A DNA stretch of 64,000 bases, taken from assembly GCA_003252535.1 (NCBI GenBank), contig QKDN01000031.1, positions 17,440 through 81,439 of the forward strand. The letters run 5' to 3'. The position numbers and the translations under genes were made by a program. Below are positions 26,308 through 35,850 of the stretch, piece by piece; the stretch's first letter is position 1, and each line of letters starts with the position of its first letter. The notes under the pieces are model-generated. The model worked only from the letters and a program-made list of their open reading frames with translations, was not told the DNA's origin and did no database searches. The DNA comes from Campylobacterota bacterium (lineage in GTDB: Bacteria; Campylobacterota; Campylobacteria; Campylobacterales; Sulfurovaceae).

Positions 26308-27519
26308 ATGATGCCTGAGAGAGATACTATCACTTCCATCTATACGAAAACGATTTATTATATGACACTCCTTCTGGCTTTTGTCACGCCCCTCTCGTGG
26401 CAAGGCTCCAGGGCACTGATAGTACTTATCATCATTATTTGGATTGCAGGATTAGATTATAAGGGATTTTTCGAACGGATAAAGAACTCATTGGTTCTTA
26501 TTTTCCTGCTTCTCTTTGTCCTCTATGAGATCAGTGCGATATTCTGGACACAGACCTCTTTGATGGGAGAAGAGACCTATTTTACGAACTATTTCCTGTG
26601 GTTTGCCATCCCGATCCTGGTAACAACCCTCAAAAGAGAGCAGGCAGGTTCGGTCATCATGGCATTCCTGGCAGGGATGCTGGTAAGTGAGATAGCAGCA
26701 TACGGTATGTTCTTCGAGCTCTGGACGATCAACGGACACAGCAAGGAGTATCCGAGCCCCTTTATCTACCATGCACACTACAGTCTCTTGATGGCTTTCG
26801 CTGCACTTCTACTGCTGAACCGAATCTTTTCCAGGGGATATTCGCTGACGGAGAAACTTTTGATGGGAATGTTCTTTGTAGCGATCAGTGGTAATCTTTT
26901 CATTTTACAGGAGAATATCGGTCAGCTGGCTTTCATTGTGGGGATCATAGTTGCAGGGATCGTTCATATCAGGCTCCGTCCTATGGCACTCTTCACATCG
27001 GTGTTTTTCGTCGTATCGGTATTACTGATCACCTATTATACCACTCCTATGTTTGCCAAAAGAGTTGATACAGCTATAGCAGATATCAAGAAAATGGAAC
27101 AGGGGAATCTGAACTCACCATGGGGAATCCGTATGGTACACCTGAAAGCTGGATGGGAAACTGTCAAGAATGCATCGCTGTTCAGGACAGGTGAAGTCAA
27201 ACAGGTAGTAACAGAAAATATAGGCATGACGGTTAAGAAGTCAAACCTATCGAATCAAAAACACACGATCGAACACCATATTCATAATCAGTACCTTATG
27301 ATAGCGATCCAGAGCGGCCTGGTGGGGCTCGGGCTCTTTCTGACAGTGCTTCTTGGGCTTTTGTGGCTTCCAGTCAGGGATGTTGAGCTCAGGCAGGTGG
27401 CGGTGGTATTCTATACGATCATTGCAGTCTCTCTGTTTGCCGATACTTTCCTCTCAACAGGCCCCGTGCTCCCACTTTTTATCCTCTTTACGTCACTTTT
27501 TACCCTGGCTGCAATTTAG
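26308..27519 (+). CDS. O-antigen ligase / WaaL-family membrane protein, copy 1
   Basis: This 403-residue polytopic protein has about 11 helices. The Wzy_C/WaaL pattern is visible: a large periplasmic loop near residues 245-325 with HLKAGWETVKNA and, at its end, EHHIHNQYLMIAIQSGLVGL, the conserved H-x-N-(Q/x)-Y-L segment containing the catalytic-type histidine. AAAGGAG precedes the start. It probably attaches a polymer or oligosaccharide to lipid A-core in the periplasm. It is a diverged homologue of the convergent gene at 27603-28844. Confidence 0.82.
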   Translation: MMPERDTITSIYTKTIYYMTLLLAFVTPLSWQGSRALIVLIIIIWIAGLDYKGFFERIKNSLVLIFLLLFVLYEISAIFWTQTSLMGEETYFTNYFLWFAIPILVTTLKREQAGSVIMAFLAGMLVSEIAAYGMFFELWTINGHSKEYPSPFIYHAHYSLLMAFAALLLLNRIFSRGYSLTEKLLMGMFFVAISGNLFILQENIGQLAFIVGIIVAGIVHIRLRPMALFTSVFFVVSVLLITYYTTPMFAKRVDTAIADIKKMEQGNLNSPWGIRMVHLKAGWETVKNASLFRTGEVKQVVTENIGMTVKKSNLSNQKHTIEHHIHNQYLMIAIQSGLVGLGLFLTVLLGLLWLPVRDVELRQVAVVFYTIIAVSLFADTFLSTGPVLPLFILFTSLFTLAAI

Positions 27520-27548
27520 ACTCCAATAAGACACTGAGGATCAGGCAC

Positions 27549-27563
27549 TCTCCCGGAGGGAGA
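27549..27563. terminator. Possible shared hairpin between convergent ligase genes
   Basis: TCTCCC/GGGAGA (6 bp, 3-base loop) lies in the 83-base gap between the two converging WaaL-type genes. No U-run follows on either strand. Confidence 0.3.
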
Positions 27564-27602
27564 AGTCTACAGCAGCATTATCGTTGCCTTGACAGAGAAG
27601 AG

Positions 27603-28844
27603 CTATGGTAGAGGTTTTGGATCTCTCAAACTGTTTTCTATGATATATTGGGCATTGAGCAGTCCAAAGAAGAGGACGAACATTGCCATAGGGAATATCT
27701 TGAAGAGGAAGAAGGGATCGGCAATAAATCCCACCAGATATTCGGTAAGGAAGATGATCTTGATCATCGTGAACTCTTTGTTCCGGAATTTCAGCCTGTA
27801 GAGTTGATAGAAAATTGCCAAAAAGAGAACCAGCCCCACGACCCCAAGCTGGGAAAGCACCTCGAGATACTGGTTGTGATAGTGCATATACCATCGCAGA
27901 CATTTCATCTGTGGGTATTTCGTGTCGATCATCTCTTTGAGTTTGTCGAGGTGGTCTTCAGCACCGACACCCAGGAGCGGGTCTTCTTTCAATATATCTT
28001 TTGTAATAATTATCGCACCCAGTCGATTTCCCCAGGATGAACAATAGTTTTGCTTTTCAACTATCCCGTTGACATCGTTGATACCCTGCTCGACCCTGTT
28101 ATGAAAAGTATTACTGAAGTTATACGCAAGTGTGAATATCGTGCTCAGCAGTATTAAAGTGAGGAAAAAAGCTTTGATCTTGTGCTCGAATATATTCAAA
28201 AAGAGCAGCAACATTGCGATGATCAGTGTCAATTGGCCGATCCGCCCCTGACCTATGAAAAGATTCGCTGTGATCGTGATATAGAAGAAAATAAAAAGGA
28301 TCTTGTATTTCAACTCTTTTTCGTAAATAAGCCTGGTCAGGATGATCAGGGATGCCAGCGAAAGGAACAGCGCATAGTCGAGATGGTTCATGAATGGCGT
28401 TGGATAATCGTGCGTAGCATGCATAAAGGTAAAGAGTTTGAAAAAAGCGCCGTAGGAGATGATCTCGCTGATGAAAAGGGCGAACAGGAACGCCGATATC
28501 GCTTTGTAGATCGTCTCCTGACGGATATAGACCGACATGGCGATAATTGGGATAAAATACCAGAACTTGATAAGATCCTGTGTTGCAACATAGAGATTGT
28601 GCCACTCGACCCATGCAAGCGCGATCGCACTGAAGAGGATATAGACCAGGAGCGCCTGGATGGGTTTGGTACTGAGCGCGGTGAGGAAATCGTTCTTCCT
28701 GTTGGGATTGGTGATCCAGACGATCAGTATCAAAAAGCTGAAGAGTACGATACCCGCACGAGAGAGGGGGATGATGAATGCATAGGCGATAAAGAGCTTA
28801 TTGAGCAGCTCCTCTCTGGAAATATTCTTGATCCTATCCAACAT
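27603..28844 (-). CDS. O-antigen ligase / WaaL-family membrane protein, copy 2
   Basis: This 413-residue polytopic protein matches copy 1 in plan: an N-terminal RAGIVLFSFLILIVWI helix, a middle segment with DYPTPFMNHLDYALFLSLA (copy 1 has EYPSPFIYHAHYSLLMAFA), and a periplasmic-loop end with RWYMHYHNQYLEVLSQLGVVGL. It is AT-richer than most neighbours. The 5' end overlaps the glycosyltransferase gene by 11 bases, so it is translated with that gene. Two ligases suggest two different surface polymers, or one ligase and one polymerase. Confidence 0.8.
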   Translation of the reverse strand: MLDRIKNISREELLNKLFIAYAFIIPLSRAGIVLFSFLILIVWITNPNRKNDFLTALSTKPIQALLVYILFSAIALAWVEWHNLYVATQDLIKFWYFIPIIAMSVYIRQETIYKAISAFLFALFISEIISYGAFFKLFTFMHATHDYPTPFMNHLDYALFLSLASLIILTRLIYEKELKYKILFIFFYITITANLFIGQGRIGQLTLIIAMLLLFLNIFEHKIKAFFLTLILLSTIFTLAYNFSNTFHNRVEQGINDVNGIVEKQNYCSSWGNRLGAIIITKDILKEDPLLGVGAEDHLDKLKEMIDTKYPQMKCLRWYMHYHNQYLEVLSQLGVVGLVLFLAIFYQLYRLKFRNKEFTMIKIIFLTEYLVGFIADPFFLFKIFPMAMFVLFFGLLNAQYIIENSLRDPKPLP

Positions 28845-29856
28845 GAAGCACCTTGTTGATCTTGTCTGCTATCTCTTCGGGGGTGATATTCTCGATCGAA
28901 CGGCTCTCGTCGATATCGAGCGCATCCCGGCGGAGGTAATGACCGAAGTCTACTTTTGGCCTGACGGTCTCAAAGACACTCGTCCCCTTGCCGATAAGGG
29001 CTATGAAGGGGGTATCTGTCGCCGCGGCGATATGCATGGCGGAGGTATCGATGGTCACCAGCAGATCGAGGGCGGCGATAGTGTCGATGAACTCCCCCAC
29101 GCTTGTTTTGCCCGAGAGGTTCTGTGCATTGATGTACTCAGTTGAGAGAAACTCTTCGTACTTGGCGTTATTGGGCGAATCCTCTTTGTCCCCCAGCAGG
29201 ATGATATCGATGGGGGCTGTTTTGAGAAGTTCAAAGAGCCTGAGGCTGAGCTGTGGAGGGTAGGTGCGGCTTTTTTTGTTCTCGCCGCCGAGGACGAAAC
29301 CGACCCTGGGGCGTGAGCTTTCAGCGATCAGGGTGCTCTTCTCGGCAAGCAGTCTGATGGGCGGGAGCTTTTGGTAGCAGTTCTGCAGGTAGGAGTTGAC
29401 CAAAAAAGCATAGTGGTTGATATAGTGTCGATTGCGATCTATTTTCAGTGAAAAGTCAAGGAGGAATTTCCTCGACTCCTTGTCGTAGCCGATGACCGTA
29501 TTGATCTTCGCGAGTCTGAAGAGGAGGGCGTCGACGAAAGTATTGTGAAAGAGGAATCCGAGGTCATACCTCTCTCTCCTCAGCGCCCCGAGCAGCCTGA
29601 GCATTTTCGAGAGTCGTCCCTTGTTGCCGCCCTTGGTATCGTCGACGATGATATCGACACCCATACCCCTGAAGATATCGACGCAGGCAGGGGGTGTCAC
29701 TACCGTGAATTTCGCATCACCGTAGTGAGCCCTGAGGAGTTCGAATGCACTGAGCATCATGATGGTATCACCGATGAAACGGGGGGTCTTGATAATGATC
29801 TTCTGAGTATCTGCCAAACTGAGCCTTTTGGATAATTCGAAAAAAATTATATCCAA
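28834..29856 (-). CDS. GT9 heptosyltransferase, WaaF/WaaQ-like
   Basis: This 340-residue glycosyltransferase family 9 protein has IIIKTPRFIGDTIMMLSAF near the N-terminus, the WaaF-type start, and a donor-binding C-terminal domain with LLVTIDTSAMHIAAATDTPFI and ALIGKGTS. It probably adds a second or third heptose to the inner core. It is co-transcribed with the WaaL copy 2 gene. The first ~18 residues before KIIIKTPR are longer than usual, so a later start is possible. Confidence 0.82.
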   Translation of the reverse strand: MDIIFFELSKRLSLADTQKIIIKTPRFIGDTIMMLSAFELLRAHYGDAKFTVVTPPACVDIFRGMGVDIIVDDTKGGNKGRLSKMLRLLGALRRERYDLGFLFHNTFVDALLFRLAKINTVIGYDKESRKFLLDFSLKIDRNRHYINHYAFLVNSYLQNCYQKLPPIRLLAEKSTLIAESSRPRVGFVLGGENKKSRTYPPQLSLRLFELLKTAPIDIILLGDKEDSPNNAKYEEFLSTEYINAQNLSGKTSVGEFIDTIAALDLLVTIDTSAMHIAAATDTPFIALIGKGTSVFETVRPKVDFGHYLRRDALDIDESRSIENITPEEIADKINKVLHVG

Positions 29857-29949
29857 ATAGAGTAAATAGTTTAAGTTGGAATTATAGTATTGAGAAGCTA
29901 TTTAATAATTTTTCACTACAATATGGAACTTTTTGGCAAGGATAGTGCA

Positions 29950-30705
29950 GTGGGGATCAGGTTTGAGGCAATTGGCGGGTTTGAGGCGTTCGTCGCGGAT
30001 ATCAAAGATCATTTCGACAGCGCCGGGAGCGAGACGATCTTCAAAAAGCGCAACGAGGTGAAAATCGTCCCCTACAACGGTCGAAAATATGTCGTCAAAT
30101 CCTTCAAAATACCCCACATGATCAACAAGATCGTCTACCGTTTCTTCCGCGACTCCAAGGCGAAACGCTCCTATGAGAACTCGCGCACGCTCCAGAAGCT
30201 TGGGATCAGCACCCCCGCACCGATCGGCTATGTCGAGTACACCACGCCGCTTTTTTTGATGCAGAGCTACTATATCAGTGAGCTCTTCGAATATGACTTC
30301 GAGATCAGGGCAGTATTCAAGGACAAGGCTTTCGAGGAGAGGGAGAGGATACTGCGGGAGTTCATCGAGTTCACCTGCGAGCTCCACAGGAAGGGGGTCT
30401 TCCATGTCGACTACTCGCCGGGGAATATCCTGGTCAAACGGGTCGATGACGGGTATCTCTTTTCGATCATCGATGTCAACCGGATGCGATTTGGCGAACT
30501 CGATACCGATATGAAGATGCAAAACCTCTCGAAGCTCTCGTTCGACGAGGAGGACAATGCGCTGATGCTCTCCCGATACTCCGAGATCACTGGGATAGAC
30601 AAAGTGGTGCTGGAGGAGAAGTTCTCCCGTGCGCTCGAAAAACAGCGCAGCTATCTGCAAAGAAAACAAAAGCTCAAAGATATCCGCAAAACAAATACAA
30701 AATAA
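29950..30705 (+). CDS. LPS core kinase, WaaP/Kdo-kinase family
   Basis: This small eukaryotic-like kinase has about 251 residues. Motifs seen are the nucleotide lysine in KYVVKSFKIPH, the catalytic loop GVFHVDYSPGNILVKR (HxDxxxxN; it reads H-V-D-Y-S-P-G-N) and the metal aspartate in SIIDVNRMRF. WaaP-type enzymes phosphorylate inner-core heptose or Kdo. I favour GTG 29950, which has AAGGA 7 bases upstream (29938-29942); an ATG at 29923 and a TTG at 29890 are also in frame but have no ribosome site. It is divergent from the heptosyltransferase gene. Confidence 0.8.
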   Translation: MGIRFEAIGGFEAFVADIKDHFDSAGSETIFKKRNEVKIVPYNGRKYVVKSFKIPHMINKIVYRFFRDSKAKRSYENSRTLQKLGISTPAPIGYVEYTTPLFLMQSYYISELFEYDFEIRAVFKDKAFEERERILREFIEFTCELHRKGVFHVDYSPGNILVKRVDDGYLFSIIDVNRMRFGELDTDMKMQNLSKLSFDEEDNALMLSRYSEITGIDKVVLEEKFSRALEKQRSYLQRKQKLKDIRKTNTK

Positions 30706-30714
30706 AGAGTCGCT

Positions 30715-31749
30715 ATGAAACGGTTTTTGATCTATATTTCTCAGTCCTACGGCGTCCCCATCGGGATGCCGCTGCAGGAGGAGATAGCGCGACGGGGCTT
30801 CGGGGTGAAATGGTTCTGCGACGAGGAGAGCGTCGCGCAGGGGCTTGAGGGGAAGATCGACCTGCTCAGGAGTGTCTCCGAGGTGATGGAATTCCACCCC
30901 GATGTCGTCCTCACCGCGACCAACCTCGTCCCAGATTTCTTCCCCGGCATCAAGGTGCAGATATTCCACGGCTTCAGTGTAGGGAAGCGGAGCGAGAGCA
31001 AGGGGCACTTCAATATCCGCGGATTCTTCGATCTCTACTGCACACAGGGGCCTTCGACGACCAGGCCATTCGAGGAGCTGCAAAAGAAGCACAGATATTT
31101 CAAAGTGGTAGAGACGGGATGGTCGAAGGTTGATCCGCTTTTTCCTATAGAAGTTCGCAAAGATGCGGATGCTCTACCGACTGTGATGATCAGCTCCACC
31201 TTCACCACCCGTCTGAGCCTCGCCAAAAACCCTGTGGTGATACGGGAACTGGAGAGACTCTCAAAAAGCGGCAAGTACAGGTTCATCGCCGTGCTCCACC
31301 CGATGATGGAGCGCGAAGTGGTCGAGCAGTTCCGATCGATGCAAAACGACCATTTTACCTTTTACGATACGGTCGACCTGATACCGCTCTTCAGGGAGGC
31401 CGATGTGATGCTCTCCGACACCACCTCCGCCATCACCGAGTTCGTCCTCCAGAAAAAGCCCGTCGTCACGATCAACAACAACAGACCCCAGCCATACATG
31501 ATCAATATCACGGAGCCGGAGAAGATAGAGGAGGCGTTGGAGTATGCCCTGGAGAGACCAGCCGAAGTGATGGAACATATCGAAGAGTTCGTCGCCCAGA
31601 CCCACCCCTACAGCGACAGCAGGTCGAGTGCGAGGGTGATCGACGCGTGTCTTGATTTTCTGGAGCATGAGAAAGTAAGGAGAAAACCCCTCAACCTCAT
31701 CAGGAGATACAAGATACGCAAAAAGCTGGGGTATTGGAAGATTTGGTAG
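30715..31749 (+). CDS. CDP-glycerol glycerophosphotransferase family protein (TagB/TagF-like)
   Basis: This 344-residue protein has a GT-B-like fold. The C-terminal domain has the family pattern AVLHPMMEREVVEQF, FYDTVDLIPLFREADVMLSDTTSAITEFVLQKKPVVTI, where SD(x)S/T after an aspartate-rich strand binds CDP-glycerol or the acceptor. The N-terminal half has QIFHGFSVGKR, like the HG(x)(x)xK of TagF enzymes. In Gram-positives these enzymes build teichoic acids; here it would add glycerol-phosphate (or another polyol-phosphate) to a surface glycan. It lies 9 bases after the kinase gene, so they form an operon. Its stop codon lies inside a REP-like hairpin. Confidence 0.78.
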   Translation: MKRFLIYISQSYGVPIGMPLQEEIARRGFGVKWFCDEESVAQGLEGKIDLLRSVSEVMEFHPDVVLTATNLVPDFFPGIKVQIFHGFSVGKRSESKGHFNIRGFFDLYCTQGPSTTRPFEELQKKHRYFKVVETGWSKVDPLFPIEVRKDADALPTVMISSTFTTRLSLAKNPVVIRELERLSKSGKYRFIAVLHPMMEREVVEQFRSMQNDHFTFYDTVDLIPLFREADVMLSDTTSAITEFVLQKKPVVTINNNRPQPYMINITEPEKIEEALEYALERPAEVMEHIEEFVAQTHPYSDSRSSARVIDACLDFLEHEKVRRKPLNLIRRYKIRKKLGYWKIW

Positions 31750-31901
31750 GGTGGATGCAATCCATCCTAATCATAAAGAAATACTACAATCGTTCGTAGG
31801 GTGCGCTTGCTAGCGCACCAAAAATAACGCACAAAAAGTTATCTCCAAATTGAACGGCTCTCTCCAATCGCAACAAATGGTGGGCTGGCAAGCCCACCCT
31901 A
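31747..31901. repeat. Three REP-like TAGGGTG hairpins, two as an inverted pair
   Basis: Unit 1 is TAGGGTGGATGCAATCCATCC with its last base at 31767; it begins on the stop codon of the preceding gene. Unit 2 (31797-31819) begins TAGGGTGCGCT and ends AGCGCACC. Unit 3 (31879-31901) begins GGTGGGCT and ends AGCCCACCCTA, in the opposite orientation to unit 2. Units 2 and 3 form a REPIN-like doublet. They fill the space between two converging genes. Confidence 0.75.
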
Positions 31902-31919
31902 CCAAATGATAGGTGAAGT

Positions 31920-32972
31920 TTAGATAGAGTAGAACTCCCTGTACCACTTCACGAAGTTCTCAACCCCCTGACGAAGAGGGGTGAAGGGTTTGTAGTCGAA
32001 ATCTTGCATCAGCGCCGAGGTGTCGGCGTAGGTAGATTCTACATCCCCGGGCTGCATCTCCATGAAGTTCTTCTGCGCCTCCGTCCCAAGCGCCCTCTCG
32101 ATCTCGCCGATGAACTCCATGAGGTTCACCGGGGCGTTGTTGCCGATATTGTAGATGCGGTAGGGAGCTGACGAGCTGTTTGGCATCGGGTCGCTCGGGT
32201 TCCAGTCGGGGTCACTCTTTGCGGGATTGTCGATCACCCTGATGCATCCGTCGACGATGTCGTCGATATAGGTAAAGTCGCGGCTCATCTTCCCGTGGTT
32301 GAAGACCTTGATGGGGCGATCCTCGAGGATCGCGGAGGTGAAGAGGAACGGCGCCATATCGGGTCTCCCCCAGGGGCCGTAGACGGTGAAGAAGCGCAGA
32401 CCCGTGGCCGAGATACCGTAGAGGTGGCTGTAGGTGTGCGCCATCATCTCGTTGGATTTCTTGGTCGCAGCATAGAGGCTGACGGGGTGATCGGTGTGGT
32501 CGGTCGTTTTGAACGGCTGCGATTTGTTGAGGCCGTAGACGGAGGAGCTGGAGGCGAACGAGAGGTTTTTGACGCCGTGATGGCGGCACCCCTCCAGGAT
32601 ATTCATGAAGCCCACCACATTCGAGTCGATATAGGCGTGGGGATTCTCCAGCGAGTAGCGCACCCCCGCCTGTGCCCCGAGGTTGCAGACCGCATCGAAC
32701 TTCTCTGTAGCAAAGAGCTTTTCTATTCCGCTGCGATCGGAGAGATCGAGTTTTACAAAGCGGTGCTTTTCATAGACCGAAGAGGGAGCCGCTTCGCTCT
32801 CACGGATAGCCGATCGATCGATCCCGAGCTCTTTCAGCCTGCCGTATTTGAGGTTGACATCGTAGTAGTCGTTGATATTGTCGATCCCCACGACCTCGTC
32901 ACCCCTCTCGAGCAGTTTTTTGCTCAGGTGATAACCGATGAATCCGGCGCTTCCTGTTACGAGTATCTTCAT
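31920..32972 (-). CDS. UDP-glucuronate 4-epimerase-like NAD-dependent epimerase
   Basis: This 350-residue extended SDR has NAD motif VTGSAGFIGYHL, the catalytic triad around SSSSVYG and YAATKKSNE (YxxxK), and length and internal segments (GIDNINDYYDVNLKYGRL, FFTVYGPWGRPDMA) matching the CapI/UDP-GlcA 4-epimerase group. It converts UDP-glucuronate to UDP-galacturonate for LPS or capsule. The gene immediately upstream on the same strand is ugd, which makes its substrate, and the two have no gap. Confidence 0.88.
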   Translation of the reverse strand: MKILVTGSAGFIGYHLSKKLLERGDEVVGIDNINDYYDVNLKYGRLKELGIDRSAIRESEAAPSSVYEKHRFVKLDLSDRSGIEKLFATEKFDAVCNLGAQAGVRYSLENPHAYIDSNVVGFMNILEGCRHHGVKNLSFASSSSVYGLNKSQPFKTTDHTDHPVSLYAATKKSNEMMAHTYSHLYGISATGLRFFTVYGPWGRPDMAPFLFTSAILEDRPIKVFNHGKMSRDFTYIDDIVDGCIRVIDNPAKSDPDWNPSDPMPNSSSAPYRIYNIGNNAPVNLMEFIGEIERALGTEAQKNFMEMQPGDVESTYADTSALMQDFDYKPFTPLRQGVENFVKWYREFYSI

Positions 32973-34139
32973 TCAGTTCTCCTCAAATAGATCACGGGTA
33001 TAGACCTTCTCTCTGACATCTTTGATCTCGTCGGAGAGTCTGTTGGCGATGATGACATCCGACTGCCGCTTGAACTCATCGAGGTCTTTGTATACTTTGG
33101 AGTGGAAGAACTCATCCTCTTCCAGTACCGGTTCATAGACGATCACTTCGATCCCTTTGGCCTTGATCCGTTTCATGACCCCCTGGATAGCGGAGGCGCG
33201 GAAGTTATCCGATCCCGATTTCATCACCAGCCTGTAGATACCTACCACTTTGGGATTCATCCTGATGACGGAGTCGGCGATGAAGTCCTTTCGCGTAGCA
33301 TTGGCATCCACGACCGCCCTGATGAGGTTGCTCGGGACATCACTGTAGTTCGCGAGGAGCTGTTTGGTATCTTTGGGGAGGCAGTAGCCGCCGTAGCCGA
33401 AAGAGGGGTTGTTGTAGTGGGTACCGATACGAGGGTCGAGTCCGACCCCTTCGATGATCTGCCTGGTATCGAGCCCGTGAGTCTGTGCGTAGGAGTCGAG
33501 CTCGTTGAAGTAGGCGACCCGCATGGCGAGGTAGGTGTTGGAGAAGAGCTTGACCGCCTCGGCCTCCGTAGAATTGGTGAAGAGGAGCGGGATATCTTTT
33601 TTGATCGCACCTTCGGTCAGGAGCGCGGCAAACTCTCTCGCCCTTTCACTCTTTTCGCCGATGATGATGCGTGAGGGGTAGAGATTGTCGTAGAGCGCTT
33701 TGCCTTCCCGGAGGAACTCCGGTGAGAAGATGATATTGGATGTGCCGAGTTCCTGTGAGATACGCTCGGTATAGCCGACGGGAACGGTCGATTTGATCAC
33801 CATGACCGCTTTCGGGTTGATCTCCATTACATCTTTGATGACGCTTTCTACAGAACTTGTATTGAAATAGTTGGTGTCGGGGTCATAATCGGTAGGGGTT
33901 GCGATAATGACATATCTTGCACCTTTGTAAGCTTCATGTTTATCAAGCGTCGCACAAAAGTCGAGTTCTTTGCGCCCAAGATATTCCTCGATCTCCCTGT
34001 CCTCGATAGGGGATATCCCGTTATTGAGCATTTCGACCTTTTGGGGGATGATATCCAGGGCGATCACTTCATTGTGTTGAGCCAGCAGTATACCGTTGGA
34101 GAGTCCTACATATCCGGTTCCTGCGATCGCGATTTTCAT
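32973..34139 (-). CDS. ugd: UDP-glucose 6-dehydrogenase
   Basis: This 388-residue enzyme, the usual length if started at ATG 34139, makes UDP-glucuronate from UDP-glucose with 2 NAD. The chosen start follows an AGGA and opens on the Rossmann strand [16 protein letters not shown]; an upstream ATG at 34169 would add ten residues. The catalytic cysteine is in [14 protein letters not shown], and the active-site lysine lies in the [13 protein letters not shown] region. It abuts the epimerase gene end to end, giving a two-gene UDP-uronic-acid operon. Confidence 0.92.
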   Translation of the reverse strand: MKIAIAGTGYVGLSNGILLAQHNEVIALDIIPQKVEMLNNGISPIEDREIEEYLGRKELDFCATLDKHEAYKGARYVIIATPTDYDPDTNYFNTSSVESVIKDVMEINPKAVMVIKSTVPVGYTERISQELGTSNIIFSPEFLREGKALYDNLYPSRIIIGEKSERAREFAALLTEGAIKKDIPLLFTNSTEAEAVKLFSNTYLAMRVAYFNELDSYAQTHGLDTRQIIEGVGLDPRIGTHYNNPSFGYGGYCLPKDTKQLLANYSDVPSNLIRAVVDANATRKDFIADSVIRMNPKVVGIYRLVMKSGSDNFRASAIQGVMKRIKAKGIEVIVYEPVLEEDEFFHSKVYKDLDEFKRQSDVIIANRLSDEIKDVREKVYTRDLFEEN

Positions 34140-34340
34140 AGTTTGGCTATCCTGTATGCGTTTGGGCAATTATACTTCAAAAGTACTTGGAAGTATACGC
34201 GAAGGGTAGAGAATAAGTGTTTGAATGGATTAAACAGAGTCGATGGGAAAGGTGTTTCAGTATGGTTTTTAACAGCTTTTCATTAAAGTTACTATAAAAT
34301 CGGGGCCTATTAACATGAAGGAAATCTTATAAAAACGAGC

Positions 34341-35750
34341 ATGAATATATTAATCATAGGCGACTTGATGATCGATCACTATCTTTGGGGAGCAGCGAAC
34401 CGTATCTCGCCTGAAGCACCGATACAGATCATAGATATCCAAAAAGAGACCAATGTACTCGGCGGGGCTGGAAATGTGGTCAACAACCTCACGGCGCTGG
34501 GTGCCAGGGTCATGGTGGTATCGGTCGTTGGTGACGATGAGAATGCTCAGCAGCTCAAAGAGATGCTCAAAGATATCGATGTCGAGTACCGCCTTGTGAT
34601 CGATCCGGCACGCCGGACAACAAAAAAGAGCCGTATCATTGCCGCCCACCAGCAGGTGGTGCGATATGACCAGGAATCGAGGGTGGAGATATCACCGGAG
34701 CAGCAAGAAGAGATGATCCAGGTGATCGGCGAGTCGATAAAGGAGTGCGATCTTGTCATTCTCTCCGACTATGGCAAGGGGGTACTGGCCGATGAGGTGA
34801 TCGCCTATACATTGGATCAGGCCAAAATCTACGGCAAAAAAGTCCTCATAGACCCCAAAGGGAAAGACTACAGCAGGTATAGAGGGGCGACGATGCTCAC
34901 CCCGAACAAAAAGGAGGCGATGGAGGCGACAGGGATCGATATCACCGACAACGAATCGCTCGGTGCCGCATTGCAAAAGCTCTCCGAGATAGCCTCGCTC
35001 GAGATCCCGCTCATCACCCTCAGCGAAGACGGCATCGCCAGGCTCGAGGAGGGGAGGGTGATCGTAGAGCCTACCGTCGCCAGAGAGGTCTATGATGTGA
35101 CGGGTGCGGGAGATACCGTGATCGCTGCGCTCGGTTATTCACTTGCCAGGGGTGAGAGCATAGAAAAGGCCGTCAGGTTCGCCAACCTTGCTGCGGGCGT
35201 CGTCGTAGGGAAGCTCGGCAGCGCTACAGCCACCCTCGACGAGATAGAGGCGTACAAGAGTTCGCTTCATAAGAGCTCCATCGAGTCCCACATCAAGAGT
35301 TTCGACGAGATCGAAAGGGTCGTGGAGAGGCTGCGGGCACAGAAGAAAAAGATCGTCTTCACCAACGGCTGTTTCGATATCCTCCACCGAGGTCATGTCA
35401 GCTATCTCGATATCGCCAAATCGTTCGGCGATGTACTGATCCTGGGGCTCAACAGCGATGCGAGCGTGCGGCGGCTCAAGGGGGAGGACCGTCCTATCAA
35501 CAGCGAAGATGACCGTGCCTATATCCTCGCAGCCCTCGAGAGCGTCGACTATGTGGTCAAGTTCGCTGAGGATACCCCCTATGAGCTGATCCGGATCGTC
35601 CGACCCGATGTCCTCGTCAAAGGGGGCGACTACGAGGGGAAAGAGGTGGTCGGCAGCGATATCGCCGGCGAAGTAAAGCTGGTGAATTTCGTCGACGGCA
35701 AGAGTACCACCGGCACGATATCCAAGATACAGAACCTCTGCGGCATATGA
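34341..35750 (+). CDS. hldE: Bifunctional heptose-7-P kinase / heptose-1-P adenylyltransferase
   Basis: This 469-residue fusion makes the ADP-heptose precursor for the LPS core. The N-terminal PfkB-type kinase (to ~315) has LGGAGNVVNNL and the signature DVTGAGDTVIAALGYSLA. The C-terminal adenylyltransferase (~340-469) has FTNGCFDILHRGHVSYL (HxGH) and VKGGDYEGKEVVG. Both active sites look complete. Its product feeds WaaC and the WaaF-like enzyme encoded upstream. No strong ribosome site is visible before the ATG. Confidence 0.93.
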   Translation: MNILIIGDLMIDHYLWGAANRISPEAPIQIIDIQKETNVLGGAGNVVNNLTALGARVMVVSVVGDDENAQQLKEMLKDIDVEYRLVIDPARRTTKKSRIIAAHQQVVRYDQESRVEISPEQQEEMIQVIGESIKECDLVILSDYGKGVLADEVIAYTLDQAKIYGKKVLIDPKGKDYSRYRGATMLTPNKKEAMEATGIDITDNESLGAALQKLSEIASLEIPLITLSEDGIARLEEGRVIVEPTVAREVYDVTGAGDTVIAALGYSLARGESIEKAVRFANLAAGVVVGKLGSATATLDEIEAYKSSLHKSSIESHIKSFDEIERVVERLRAQKKKIVFTNGCFDILHRGHVSYLDIAKSFGDVLILGLNSDASVRRLKGEDRPINSEDDRAYILAALESVDYVVKFAEDTPYELIRIVRPDVLVKGGDYEGKEVVGSDIAGEVKLVNFVDGKSTTGTISKIQNLCGI

Positions 35751-35790
35751 AAAGAACAGCAGAGACACCATTGCGGTCCGGTAAAAGAAT

Positions 35791-35850
35791 ATGAAGAGCA
35801 TCACATATACCGATGTACTGCAAAGTCTCATAAAGGAGGGATACAGATGA
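35791..35850 (+). CDS. Possible 19-codon leader peptide coupled to the glycosidase-like gene
   Basis: ATG 35791 opens MKSITYTDVLQSLIKEGYR and stops at TGA 35848-35850, overlapping the next gene's start as ATGA. The strong AAAGGAGG for the next gene lies inside this frame. It may be a translationally coupled mini-gene or chance; there is no homology evidence. Confidence 0.25.
   Translation: MKSITYTDVLQSLIKEGYR

Noticed and set aside
31747..31901. CRISPR-like repetition
   Set aside because: Units differ in sequence, spacing and orientation and are self-complementary hairpins; no array or cas genes are present.
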